From Siphonodentalium dalli (taxonomy: Eukaryota; Mollusca; Scaphopoda; Gadilida; Siphonodentaliidae): DNA of 64,000 bases. Where the stretch lies: contig CP136064.1 in the NCBI GenBank assembly GCA_032622095.1, positions 178,080,247 through 178,144,246 of the forward strand. Reading direction: 5' to 3'. Shown here one piece after another: positions 42,794-57,090 of this stretch (position 1 is its first letter; each line of letters begins with the position of its first letter). The notes beneath the pieces were generated by a model that saw only the letters and a list, made by a program, of their open reading frames with translations, was not told where the DNA came from and made no database searches. The translations under genes and the position numbers were made by a program.

Positions 42794-45700
42794 TGGTTGC
42801 TAGTGGGGCCACCATTAATTAAAAATATTGCTTTCTGCACAAAACGGGTGATATCTATTTGAGAAGTTTGTGGCGCCAAATGTTAAGGCCAGAATATTAT
42901 GCGCACAGCATATAATGGAATAATTTGGGGCTCGATTTTATTGTGTATTGCGCAAACACGCTATTTGATGTTTGTAAACAATCAAATTGGGAACCAGGTG
43001 GTCGGGTATTATGATTTTGTGATGGAAACCGAGATGGTGCATCGTTTTCGAGTATAAAAACTAACGTCGCCCGATATGGGACTTGAACCCATGACCCTCA
43101 GATGACTCTGAATTTAGCAGACTCTTAAAAGTCTGATGCTCTACCGACTGAGCTAACCGGGCTGGTTGCTAGTGGGGCCACCATTTGCTTTCTGCACAAA
43201 ACGGGTGATATCTATTTGAGAAGTTTGTGGCGCCAAATGTTAAGGCCAGAATATTATGCGCACAGCATATAATGGAATAATTTGGGGCTCGATTTTATTG
43301 TGTATTGCGCAAACACGCTATTTGATGTTTGTAAACAATCAAATTGGGAACCAGGTGGTCGGGTATTATGATTTTGTGATGGAAACCGAGATGGTGCATC
43401 GTTTTCGAGTATAAAAACTAACGTCGCCCGATATGGGACTTGAACCCATGACCCTCAGATGACTCTGAATTTAGCAGACTCTTAAAAGTCTGATGCTCTA
43501 CCGACTGAGCTAACCGGGCTGGTTGCTAGTGGGGCCACCATTTGCTTTCTGCACAAAACGGGTGATATCTATTTGAGAAGTTTGTGGCGCCAAATGTTAA
43601 GGCCAGAATATTATGCGCACAGCATATAATGGAATAATTTGGGGCTCGATTTTATTGTGTATTGCGCAAACACGCTATTTGATGTTTGTAAACAATCAAA
43701 TTGGGAACCAGGTGGTCGGGTATTATGATTTTGTGATGGAAACCGAGATGGTGCATCGTTTTCGAGTATAAAAACTAACGTCGCCCGATATGGGACTTGA
43801 ACCCATGACCCTCAGATGACTCTGAATTTAGCAGACTCTTAAAAGTCTGATGCTCTACCGACTGAGCTAACCGGGCTGGTTGCTCGTGGGGCCACCATTT
43901 GCTTTCTGCACAAAACGGGTGATATCTATTTGAGAAGTTTGTGGCGCCAAATGTTAAGGCCAGAATATTATGCGCACAGCATATAATGGAATAATTTGGG
44001 GCTCGATTTTATTGTGTATTGCGCAAACACGCTATTTGATGTTTGTAAACAATCAAATTGGGAACCAGGTGGTCGGGTATTATGATTTTGTGATGGAAAC
44101 CGAGATGGTGCATCGTTTTCGAGTATAAAAACTAACGTCGCCCGATATGGGACTTGAACCCATGACCCTCAGATGACTCTGAATTTAGCAGACTCTTAAA
44201 AGTCTGATGCTCTACCGACTGAGCTAACCGGGCTGGTTGCTAGTGGGGCCACCATTTGCTTTCTGCACAAAACGGGTGATATCTATTTGAGAAGTTTGTG
44301 GCGCCAAATGTTAAGGCCAGAATATTATGCGCACAGCATATAATGGAATAATTTGGGGCTCGATTTTATTGTGTATTGCGCAAACACGCTATTTGATGTT
44401 TGTAAACAATCAAATTGGGAACCAGGTGGTCGGGTATTATGATTTTGTGATGGAAACCGAGATGGTGCATCGTTTTCGAGTATAAAAACTAACGTCGCCC
44501 GATATGGGACTTGAACCCATGACCCTCAGATGACTCTGAATTTAGCAGACTCTTAAAAGTCTGATGCTCTACCGACTGAGCTAACCGGGCTGGTTGCTAG
44601 TGGGGCCACCATTTGCTTTCTGCACAAAACGGGTGATATCTATTTGAGAAGTTTGTGGCGCCAAATGTTAAGGCCAGAATATTATGCGCACAGCATATAA
44701 TGGAATAATTTGGGGCTCGATTTTATTGTGTATTGCGCAAACACGCTATTTGATGTTTGTAAACAATCAAATTGGGAACCAGGTGGTCGGGTATTATGAT
44801 TTTGTGATGGAAACCGAGATGGTGCATCGTTTTCGAGTATAAAAACTAACGTCGCCCGATATGGGACTTGAACCCATGACCCTCAGATGACTCTGAATTT
44901 AGCAGACTCTTAAAAGTCTGATGCTCTACCGACTGAGCTAACCGGGCTGGTTGCTAGTGGGGCCACCATTTGCTTTCTGCACAAAACGGGTGATATCTAT
45001 TTGAGAAGTTTGTGGCGCCAAATGTTAAGGCCAGAATATTATGCGCACAGCATATAATGGAATAATTTGGGGCTCGATTTTATTGTGTATTGCGCAAACA
45101 CGCTATTTGATGTTTGTAAACAATCAAATTGGGAACCAGGTGGTCGGGTATTATGATTTTGTGATGGAAACCGAGATGGTGCATCGTTTTCGAGTATAAA
45201 AACTAACGTCGCCCGATATGGGACTTGAACCCATGACCCTCAGATGACTCTGAATTTAGCAGACTCTTAAAAGTCTGATGCTCTACCGACTGAGCTAACC
45301 GGGCTGGTTGCTAGTGGGGCCACCATTTGCTTTCTGCACAAAACGGGTGATATCTATTTGAGAAGTTTGTGGCGCCAAATGTTAAGGCCAGAATATTATG
45401 CGCACAGCATATAATGGAATAATTTGGGGCTCGATTTTATTGTGTATTGCGCAAACACGCTATTTGATGTTTGTAAACAATCAAATTGGGAACCAGGTGG
45501 TCGGGTATTATGATTTTGTGATGGAAACCGAGATGGTGCATCGTTTTCGAGTATAAAAACTAACGTCGCCCGATATGGGACTTGAACCCATGACCCTCAG
45601 ATGACTCTGAATTTAGCAGACTCTTAAAAGTCTGATGCTCTACCGACTGAGCTAACCGGGCTGGTTGCTAGTGGGGCCACCATTTGCTTTCTGCACAAAA

Positions 45701-48700
45701 CGGGTGATATCTATTTGAGAAGTTTGTGGCGCCAAATGTTAAGGCCAGAATATTATGCGCACAGCATATAATGGAATAATTTGGGGCTCGATTTTATTGT
45801 GTATTGCGCAAACACGCTATTTGATGTTTGTAAACAATCAAATTGGGAACCAGGTGGTCGGGTATTATGATTTTGTGATGGAAACCGAGATGGTGCATCG
45901 TTTTCGAGTATAAAAACTAACGTCGCCCGATATGGGACTTGAACCCATGACCCTCAGATGACTCTGAATTTAGCAGACTCTTAAAAGTCTGATGCTCTAC
46001 CGACTGAGCTAACCGGGCTGGTTGCTAGTGGGGCCACCATTTGCTTTCTGCACAAAACGGGTGATATCTATTTGAGAAGTTTGTGGCGCCAAATGTTAAG
46101 GCCAGAATATTATGCGCACAGCATATAATGGAATAATTTGGGGCTCGATTTTATTGTGTATTGCGCAAACACGCTATTTGATGTTTGTAAACAATCAAAT
46201 TGGGAACCAGGTGGTCGGGTATTATGATTTTGTGATGGAAACCGAGATGGTGCATCGTTTTCGAGTATAAAAACTAACGTCGCCCGATATGGGACTTGAA
46301 CCCATGACCCTCAGATGACTCTGAATTTAGCAGACTCTTAAAAGTCTGATGCTCTACCGACTGAGCTAACCGGGCTGGTTGCTAGTGGGGCCACCATTTG
46401 CTTTCTGCACAAAACGGGTGATATCTATTTGAGAAGTTTGTGGCGCCAAATGTTAAGGCCAGAATATTATGCGCACAGCATATAATGGAATAATTTGGGG
46501 CTCGATTTTATTGTGTATTGCGCAAACACGCTATTTGATGTTTGTAAACAATCAAATTGGGAACCAGGTGGTCGGGTATTATGATTTTGTGATGGAAACC
46601 GAGATGGTGCATCGTTTTCGAGTATAAAAACTAACGTCGCCCGATATGGGACTTGAACCCATGACCCTCAGATGACTCTGAATTTAGCAGACTCTTAAAA
46701 GTCTGATGCTCTACCGACTGAGCTAACCGGGCTGGTTGCTAGTGGGGCCACCATTTGCTTTCTGCACAAAACGGGTGATATCTATTTGAGAAGTTTGTGG
46801 CGCCAAATGTTAAGGCCAGAATATTATGCGCACAGCATATAATGGAATAATTTGGGGCTCGATTTTATTGTGTATTGCGCAAACACGCTATTTGATGTTT
46901 GTAAACAATCAAATTGGGAACCAGGTGGTCGGGTATTATGATTTTGTGATGGAAACCGAGATGGTGCATCGTTTTCGAGTATAAAAACTAACGTCGCCCG
47001 ATATGGGACTTGAACCCATGACCCTCAGATGACTCTGAATTTAGCAGACTCTTAAAAGTCTGATGCTCTACCGACTGAGCTAACCGGGCTGGTTGCTAGT
47101 GGGGCCACCATTTGCTTTCTGCACAAAACGGGTGATATCTATTTGAGAAGTTTGTGGCGCCAAATGTTAAGGCCAGAATATTATGCGCACAGCATATAAT
47201 GGAATAATTTGGGGCTCGATTTTATTGTGTATTGCGCAAACACGCTATTTGATGTTTGTAAACAATCAAATTGGGAACCAGGTGGTCGGGTATTATGATT
47301 TTGTGATGGAAACCGAGATGGTGCATCGTTTTCGAGTATAAAAACTAACGTCGCCCGATATGGGACTTGAACCCATGACCCTCAGATGACTCTGAATTTA
47401 GCAGACTCTTAAAAGTCTGATGCTCTACCGACTGAGCTAACCGGGCTGGTTGCTAGTGGGGCCACCATTTGCTTTCTGCACAAAACGGGTGATATCTATT
47501 TGAGAAGTTTGTGGCGCCAAATGTTAAGGCCAGAATATTATGCGCACAGCATATAATGGAATAATTTGGGGCTCGATTTTATTGTGTATTGCGCAAACAC
47601 GCTATTTGATGTTTGTAAACAATCAAATTGGGAACCAGGTGGTCGGGTATTATGATTTTGTGATGGAAACCGAGATGGTGCATCGTTTTCGAGTATAAAA
47701 ACTAACGTCGCCCGATATGGGACTTGAACCCATGACCCTCAGATGACTCTGAATTTAGCAGACTCTTAAAAGTCTGATGCTCTACCGACTGAGCTAACCG
47801 GGCTGGTTGCTAGTGGGGCCACCATTTGCTTTCTGCACAAAACGGGTGATATCTATTTGAGAAGTTTGTGGCGCCAAATGTTAAGGCCAGAATATTATGC
47901 GCACAGCATATAATGGAATAATTTGGGGCTCGATTTTATTGTGTATTGCGCAAACACGCTATTTGATGTTTGTAAACAATCAAATTGGGAACCAGGTGGT
48001 CGGGTATTATGATTTTGTGATGGAAACCGAGATGGTGCATCGTTTTCGAGTATAAAAACTAACGTCGCCCGATATGGGACTTGAACCCATGACCCTCAGA
48101 TGACTCTGAATTTAGCAGACTCTTAAAAGTCTGATGCTCTACCGACTGAGCTAACCGGGCTGGTTGCTAGTGGGGCCACCATTTGCTTTCTGCACAAAAC
48201 GGGTGATATCTATTTGAGAAGTTTGTGGCGCCAAATGTTAAGGCCAGAATATTATGCGCACAGCATATAATGGAATAATTTGGGGCTCGATTTTATTGTG
48301 TATTGCGCAAACACGCTATTTGATGTTTGTAAACAATCAAATTGGGAACCAGGTGGTCGGGTATTATGATTTTGTGATGGAAACCGAGATGGTGCATCGT
48401 TTTCGAGTATAAAAACTAACGTCGCCCGATATGGGACTTGAACCCATGACCCTCAGATGACTCTGAATTTAGCAGACTCTTAAAAGTCTGATGCTCTACC
48501 GACTGAGCTAACCGGGCTGGTTGCTAGTGGGGCCACCATTTGCTTTCTGCACAAAACGGGTGATATCTATTTGAGAAGTTTGTGGCGCCAAATGTTAAGG
48601 CCAGAATATTATGCGCACAGCATATAATGGAATAATTTGGGGCTCGATTTTATTGTGTATTGCGCAAACACGCTATTTGATGTTTGTAAACAATCAAATT

Positions 48701-51635
48701 GGGAACCAGGTGGTCGGGTATTATGATTTTGTGATGGAAACCGAGATGGTGCATCGTTTTCGAGTATAAAAACTAACGTCGCCCGATATGGGACTTGAAC
48801 CCATGACCCTCAGATGACTCTGAATTTAGCAGACTCTTAAAAGTCTGATGCTCTACCGACTGAGCTAACCGGGCTGGTTGCTAGTGGGGCCACCATTTGC
48901 TTTCTGCACAAAACGGGTGATATCTATTTGAGAAGTTTGTGGCGCCAAATGTTAAGGCCAGAATATTATGCGCACAGCATATAATGGAATAATTTGGGGC
49001 TCGATTTTATTGTGTATTGCGCAAACACGCTATTTGATGTTTGTAAACAATCAAATTGGGAACCAGGTGGTCGGGTATTATGATTTTGTGATGGAAACCG
49101 AGATGGTGCATCGTTTTCGAGTATAAAAACTAACGTCGCCCGATATGGGACTTGAACCCATGACCCTCAGATGACTCTGAATTTAGCAGACTCTTAAAAG
49201 TCTGATGCTCTACCGACTGAGCTAACCGGGCTGGTTGCTAGTGGGGCCACCATTTGCTTTCTGCACAAAACGGGTGATATCTATTTGAGAAGTTTGTGGC
49301 GCCAAATGTTAAGGCCAGAATATTATGCGCACAGCATATAATGGAATAATTTGGGGCTCGATTTTATTGTGTATTGCGCAAACACGCTATTTGATGTTTG
49401 TAAACAATCAAATTGGGAACCAGGTGGTCGGGTATTATGATTTTGTGATGGAAACCGAGATGGTGCATCGTTTTCGAGTATAAAAACTAACGTCGCCCGA
49501 TATGGGACTTGAACCCATGACCCTCAGATGACTCTGAATTTAGCAGACTCTTAAAAGTCTGATGCTCTACCGACTGAGCTAACCGGGCTGGTTGCTAGTG
49601 GGGCCACCATTTGCTTTCTGCACAAAACGGGTGATATCTATTTGAGAAGTTTGTGGCGCCAAATGTTAAGGCCAGAATATTATGCGCACAGCATATAATG
49701 GAATAATTTGGGGCTCGATTTTATTGTGTATTGCGCAAACACGCTATTTGATGTTTGTAAACAATCAAATTGGGAACCAGGTGGTCGGGTATTATGATTT
49801 TGTGATGGAAACCGAGATGGTGCATCGTTTTCGAGTATAAAAACTAACGTCGCCCGATATGGGACTTGAACCCATGACCCTCAGATGACTCTGAATTTAG
49901 CAGACTCTTAAAAGTCTGATGCTCTACCGACTGAGCTAACCGGGCTGGTTGCTAGTGGGGCCACCATTTGCTTTCTGCACAAAACGGGTGATATCTATTT
50001 GAGAAGTTTGTGGCGCCAAATGTTAAGGCCAGAATATTATGCGCACAGCATATAATGGAATAATTTGGGGCTCGATTTTATTGTGTATTGCGCAAACACG
50101 CTATTTGATGTTTGTAAACAATCAAATTGGGAACCAGGTGGTCGGGTATTATGATTTTGTGATGGAAACCGAGATGGTGCATCGTTTTCGAGTATAAAAA
50201 CTAACGTCGCCCGATATGGGACTTGAACCCATGACCCTCAGATGACTCTGAATTTAGCAGACTCTTAAAAGTCTGATGCTCTACCGACTGAGCTAACCGG
50301 GCTGGTTGCTAGTGGGGCCACCATTTGCTTTCTGCACAAAACGGGTGATATCTATTTGAGAAGTTTGTGGCGCCAAATGTTAAGGCCAGAATATTATGCG
50401 CACAGCATATAATGGAATAATTTGGGGCTCGATTTTATTGTGTATTGCGCAAACACGCTATTTGATGTTTGTAAACAATCAAATTGGGAACCAGGTGGTC
50501 GGGTATTATGATTTTGTGATGGAAACCGAGATGGTGCATCGTTTTCGAGTATAAAAACTAACGTCGCCCGATATGGGACTTGAACCCATGACCCTCAGAT
50601 GACTCTGAATTTAGCAGACTCTTAAAAGTCTGATGCTCTACCGACTGAGCTAACCGGGCTGGTTGCTAGTGGGGCCACCATTTGCTTTCTGCACAAAACG
50701 GGTGATATCTATTTGAGAAGTTTGTGGCGCCAAATGTTAAGGCCAGAATATTATGCGCACAGCATATAATGGAATAATTTGGGGCTCGATTTTATTGTGT
50801 ATTGCGCAAACACGCTATTTGATGTTTGTAAACAATCAAATTGGGAACCAGGTGGTCGGGTATTATGATTTTGTGATGGAAACCGAGATGGTGCATCGTT
50901 TTCGAGTATAAAAACTAACGTCGCCCGATATGGGACTTGAACCCATGACCCTCAGATGACTCTGAATTTAGCAGACTCTTAAAAGTCTGATGCTCTACCG
51001 ACTGAGCTAACCGGGCTGGTTGCTAGTGGGGCCACCATTTGCTTTCTGCACAAAACGGGTGATATCTATTTGAGAAGTTTGTGGCGCCAAATGTTAAGGC
51101 CAGAATATTATGCGCACAGCATATAATGGAATAATTTGGGGCTCGATTTTATTGTGTATTGCGCAAACACGCTATTTGATGTTTGTAAACAATCAAATTG
51201 GGAACCAGGTGGTCGGGTATTATGATTTTGTGATGGAAACCGAGATGGTGCATCGTTTTCGAGTATAAAAACTAACGTCGCCCGATATGGGACTTGAACC
51301 CATGACCCTCAGATGACTCTGAATTTAGCAGACTCTTAAAAGTCTGATGCTCTACCGACTGAGCTAACCGGGCTGGTTGCTAGTGGGGCCACCATTTGCT
51401 TTCTGCACAAAACGGGTGATATCTATTTGAGAAGTTTGTGGCGCCAAATGTTAAGGCCAGAATATTATGCGCACAGCATATAATGGAATAATTTGGGGCT
51501 CGATTTTATTGTGTATTGCGCAAACACGCTATTTGATGTTTGTAAACAATCAAATTGGGAACCAGGTGGTCGGGTATTATGATTTTGTGATGGAAACCGA
51601 GATGGTGCATCGTTTTCGAGTATAAAAACTAACGT

Positions 51636-51732
51636 CGCCCGATATGGGACTTGAACCCATGACCCTCAGATGACTCTGAATTTAGCAGACTCTTAAAAGT
51701 CTGATGCTCTACCGAGACTGAGCTAACCGGGC
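51636..51732 (-). tRNA. tRNA-Lys(UUU) copy with 2-bp insertion in the D loop
   Basis: 97 nt instead of 95: an extra GA on the + strand (TACCGAGACTGAGC) adds two bases to the D loop within the A box. First lesion of a run that continues to the gap, so a base-calling or consensus error is as likely as a real variant. Confidence 0.8.
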
Positions 51733-51995
51733 TGGTTGCTAGTGGGGCCACCATTTGCTTTCTGCACAAAACGGGTGATATCTATTTGAGAAGTTAGTGT
51801 GGCGCCAAATGTTAAGGCCAGAATATTATGCGCACAGCATATAATGGAATAATTTGGGGCTCGATTTTATTGTGTATTGCGCAAACACGCTATTTGATGT
51901 TTGTAAACAATCAAATTGGGAACCAGGTGGTCGGGTATTATGATTTGTGATGGAAACCGAGATGGTGCATCGTTTTCGAGTATAAAAACTAACGT

Positions 51996-52089
51996 CGCCC
52001 GATATGGACTTGAACCCATGACCCTCAGATGACTCTGAATTTAGCAGACTCTTAAAAGTCTGATGCTCTACCGACTGAGCTAACCGGGC
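51996..52089 (-). tRNA. tRNA-Lys(UUU) copy with 1-bp loss in the T stem
   Basis: 94 nt: one base is missing from the three-G run of GATATGGGAC on the + strand, which shortens the CCCAT side of the T stem. If real, the copy would be defective. Confidence 0.75.
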
Positions 52090-55000
52090 TGGTTGCTAGT
52101 GGGGCCACCATTTGCTTTCTGCACAAAACGGGTGATATCTATTTGAGAAGTTTGTGGCGCCAAATGTTAAGGCCAGAATATTATGCGCACAGCATATAAT
52201 GGAATAATTTGGGGCTCGATTTTATTGTGTATTGCGCAAACACGCTATTTGATGTTTGTAAACAATCAAATTGGGAACCAGGTGGTCGGGTATTATGATT
52301 TTGTGATGGAAACCGAGATGGTGCATCGTTTTCGAGTATAAAAACTAACGTCGCCCGATATGGGACTTGAACCCATGACCCTCAGATGACTCTGAATTTA
52401 GCAGACTCTTAAAAGTCTGATGCTCTACCGACTGAGCTAACCGGGCTGGTTGCTAGTGGGGCCACCATTTGCTTTCTGCACAAAACGGGTGATATCTATT
52501 TGAGAAGTTTGTGGCGCCAAATGTTAAGGCCAGAATATTATGCGCACAGCATATAATGGAATAATTTGGGGCTCGATTTTATTGTGTATTGCGCAAACAC
52601 GCTATTTGATGTTTGTAAACAATCAAATTGGGAACCAGGTGGTCGGGTATTATGATTTTGTGATGGAAACCGAGATGGTGCATCGTTTTCGAGTATAAAA
52701 ACTAACGTCGCCCGATATGGGACTTGAACCCATGACCCTCAGATGACTCTGAATTTAGCAGACTCTTAAAAGTCTGATGCTCTACCGACTGAGCTAACCG
52801 GGCTGGTTGCTAGTGGGGCCACCATTTGCTTTCTGCACAAAACGGGTGATATCTATTTGAGAAGTTTGTGGCGCCAAATGTTAAGGCCAGAATATTATGC
52901 GCACAGCATATAATGGAATAATTTGGGGCTCGATTTTATTGTGTATTGCGCAAACACGCTATTTGATGTTTGTAAACAATCAAATTGGGAACCAGGTGGT
53001 CGGGTATTATGATTTTGTGATGGAAACCGAGATGGTGCATCGTTTTCGAGTATAAAAACTAACGTCGCCCGATATGGGACTTGAACCCATGACCCTCAGA
53101 TGACTCTGAATTTAGCAGACTCTTAAAAGTCTGATGCTCTACCGACTGAGCTAACCGGGCTGGTTGCTAGTGGGGCCACCATTTGCTTTCTGCACAAAAC
53201 GGGTGATATCTATTTGAGAAGTTTGTGGCGCCAAATGTTAAGGCCAGAATATTATGCGCACAGCATATAATGGAATAATTTGGGGCTCGATTTTATTGTG
53301 TATTGCGCAAACACGCTATTTGATGTTTGTAAACAATCAAATTGGGAACCAGGTGGTCGGGTATTATGATTTTGTGATGGAAACCGAGATGGTGCATCGT
53401 TTTCGAGTATAAAAACTAACGTCGCCCGATATGGGACTTGAACCCATGACCCTCAGATGACTCTGAATTTAGCAGACTCTTAAAAGTCTGATGCTCTACC
53501 GACTGAGCTAACCGGGCTGGTTGCTAGTGGGGCCACCATTTGCTTTCTGCACAAACGGGTGATATCTATTTGAGAAGTTTGTGGCGCCAAATGTTAAGGC
53601 CAGAATATTATGCGCACAGCATATAATGGAATAATTTGGGGCTCGATTTTATTGTGTATTGCGCAAACACGCTATTGATGTTTGTAAACAATCAAATTGG
53701 GAACCAGGTGGTCGGGTATTATGATTTTGTGATGGAAACCGAGATGGTGCATCGTTTTCGAGTATAAAAACTAACGTCGCCCGATATGGGACTTGAACCC
53801 ATGACCCTCAGATGACTCTGAATTTAGCAGACTCTTAAAAGTCTGATGCTCTACCGACTGAGCTAACCGGGCTGGTTGCTAGTGGGGCCACCATTTGCTT
53901 TCTGCACAAAACGGGTGATATCTATTTGAGAAGTTTGTGGCGCCAAATGTTAAGGCCAGAATATTATGCGCACAGCATATAATGGAATAATTTGGGGCTC
54001 GATTTTATTGTGTATTGCGCAAACACGCTATTTGATGTTTGTAAACAATCAAATTGGGAACCAGGTGGTCGGGTATTATGATTTTGTGATGGAAACCGAG
54101 ATGGTGCATCGTTTTCGAGTATAAAAACTAACGTCGCCCGATATGGGACTTGAACCCATGACCCTCAGATGACTCTGAATTTAGCAGACTCTTAAAAGTC
54201 TGATGCTCTACCGACTGAGCTAACCGGGCTGGTTGCTAGTGGGGCCACCATTTGCTTTCTGCACAAAACGGGTGATATCTATTGAGAAGTTTGTGGCGCC
54301 AAATGTTAAGGCCAGAATATTATGCGCACAGCATATAATGGAATAATTTGGGGCTCGATTTTATTGTGTATTGCGCAAACACGCTATTTGATGTTTGTAA
54401 ACAATCAAATTGGGAACCAGGTGGTCGGGTATTATGATTTTGTGATGGAAACCGAGATGGTGCATCGTTTTCGAGTATAAAAAACTAACGTCGCCCGATA
54501 TGGGACTTGAACCCATGACCCTCAGATGACTCTGAATTTAGCAGACTCTTAAAAGTCTGATGCTCTACCGACTGAGCTAACCGGGCTGGTTGCTAGTGGG
54601 GCCACCATTTGCTTTCTGCACAAAACGGGTGATATCTATTTGAGAAGTTTGTGGCGCCAAATGTTAAGGCCAGAATATTATGCGCACAGCATATAATGGA
54701 ATAATTTGGGGCTCGATTTTATTGTGTATTGCGCAAACACGCTATTTGATGTTTGTAAACAATCAAATTGGGAACCAGGTGGTCGGGTATTATGATTTTG
54801 TGATGGAAACCGAGATGGTGCATCGTTTTCGAGTATAAAAACTAACGTCGCCCGATATGGGACTTGAACCCATGACCCTCAGATGACTCTGAATTTAGCA
54901 GACTCTTAAAAGTCTGATGCTCTACCGACTGAGCTAACCGGGCTGGTTGCTAGTGGGGCCACCATTTGCTTTCTGCACAAAACGGGTGATATCTATTTGA

Positions 55001-56994
55001 GAAGTTTGTGGCGCCAAATGTTAAGGCCAGAATATTATGCGCACAGCATATAATGGAATAATTTGGGGCTCGATTTTATTGTGTATTGCGCAAACACGCT
55101 ATTTGATGTTTGTAAACAATCAAATTGGGAACCAGGTGGTCGGGTATTATGATTTTGTGATGGAAACCGAGATGGTGCATCGTTTTCGAGTATAAAAACT
55201 ACGTCGCCCGATATGGGACTTGAACCCATGACCCTCAGATGACTCTGAATTTAGCAGACTCTTAAAAGTCTGATGCTCTACCGACTGAGCTAACCGGGCT
55301 GGTTGCTAGTGGGGCCACCATTTGCTTTCTGCACAAAAACGGGTGATATCTATTTGAGAAGTTTGTGGCGCCAAATGTTAAGGCCAGAATATTATGCGCA
55401 CAGCATATAATGGAATAATTTGGGGCTCGATTTTATTGTGTATTGCGCAAACACGCTATTTGATGTTTGTAAACAATCAAATTGGGAACCAGGTGGTCGG
55501 GTATTATGATTTTGTGATGGAAACCGAGATGGTGCATCGTTTTCGAGTATAAAAACTAACGTCGCCCGATATGGGACTTGAACCCATGACCCTCAGATGA
55601 CTCTGAATTTAGCAGACTCTTAAAAGTCTGATGCTCTACCGACTGAGCTAACCGGGCTGGTTGCTAGTGGGGCCACCATTTGCTTTCTGCACAAAACGGG
55701 TGATATCTATTTGAGAAGTTTGTGGCGCCAAATGTTAAGGCCAGAATATTATGCGCACAGCATATAATGGAATAATTTGGGGCTCGATTTTATTGTGTAT
55801 TGCGCAAACACGCTATTTGATGTTTGTAAACAATCAAATTGGGAACCAGGTGGTCGGGTATTATGATTTTGTGATGGAAACCGAGATGGTGCATCGTTTT
55901 CGAGTATAAAAACTAACGTCGCCCGATATGGGACTTGAACCCATGACCCTCAGATGACTCTGAATTTAGCAGACTCTTAAAAGTCTGATGCTCTACCGAC
56001 TGAGCTAACCGGGCTGGTTGCTAGTGGGGCCACCATTTGCTTTCTGCACAAAACGGGTGATATCTATTTGAGAAGTTTGTGGCGCCAAATGTTAAGGCCA
56101 GAATATTATGCGCACAGCATATAATGGAATAATTTGGGGCTCGATTTTATTGTGTATTGCGCAAACACGCTATTTGATGTTTGTAAACAATCAAATTTGG
56201 GAACCAGGTGGTCGGGTATTATGATTTTGTGATGGAAACCGAGATGGTGCATCGTTTTCGAGTATAAAAACTAACGTCGCCCGATATGGGACTTGAACCC
56301 ATGACCCTCAGATGACTCTGAATTTAGCAGACTCTTAAAAGTCTGATGCTCTACCGACTGAGCTAACCGGGCTGGTTGCTAGTGGGGCCACCATTTGCTT
56401 TCTGCACAAAACGGGTGATATCTATTTGAGAAGTTTGTGGCGCCAAATGTTAAGGCCAGAATATTATGCGCACAGCATATAATGGAATAATTTGGGGCTC
56501 GATTTTATTGTGTATTGCGCAAACACGCTATTTGATGTTTGTAAACAATCAAATTGGGAACCAGGTGGTCGGGTATTATGATTTTGTGATGGAAACCGAG
56601 ATGGTGCATCGTTTTCGAGTATAAAAACTAACGTCGCCCGATATGGGACTTGAACCCATGACCCTCAGATGACTCTGAATTTAGCAGACTCTTAAAAGTC
56701 TGATGCTCTACCGACTGAGCTAACCGGGCTGGTTGCTAGTGGGGCCACCATTTGCTTTCTGCACAAAACGGGTGATATCTATTTGAGAAGATTTGTGGCG
56801 CCAAATGTTAAGGCCAGAATATTATGCGCACAGCATATAATGGAATAATTTGGGGCTCGATTTTATTGTGTATTGCGCAAACACGCTATTTGATGTTTGT
56901 AAACAATCAAATTGGGAACCAGGTGGTCGGGGTATTATGATTTTGTGATGGAAACCGAGATGGTGCATCGTTTTCGAGTATAAAAAACTAACGT

Positions 56995-57090
56995 CGCCCG
57001 ATATGGGACTTGAACCCATGACCCTCAGATGACTCTGAATTTAGCAGACTCTTAAAAAGTCTGATGCTCTACCGACTGAGCTAACCGGGC
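56995..57090 (-). tRNA. tRNA-Lys(UUU) copy with 1-bp insertion in the anticodon loop
   Basis: 96 nt: the anticodon-loop T run is five instead of four. If real it would enlarge the loop and place a Pol III terminator inside the gene. It is a homopolymer change close to the gap, so consensus error is likely. Confidence 0.75.
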
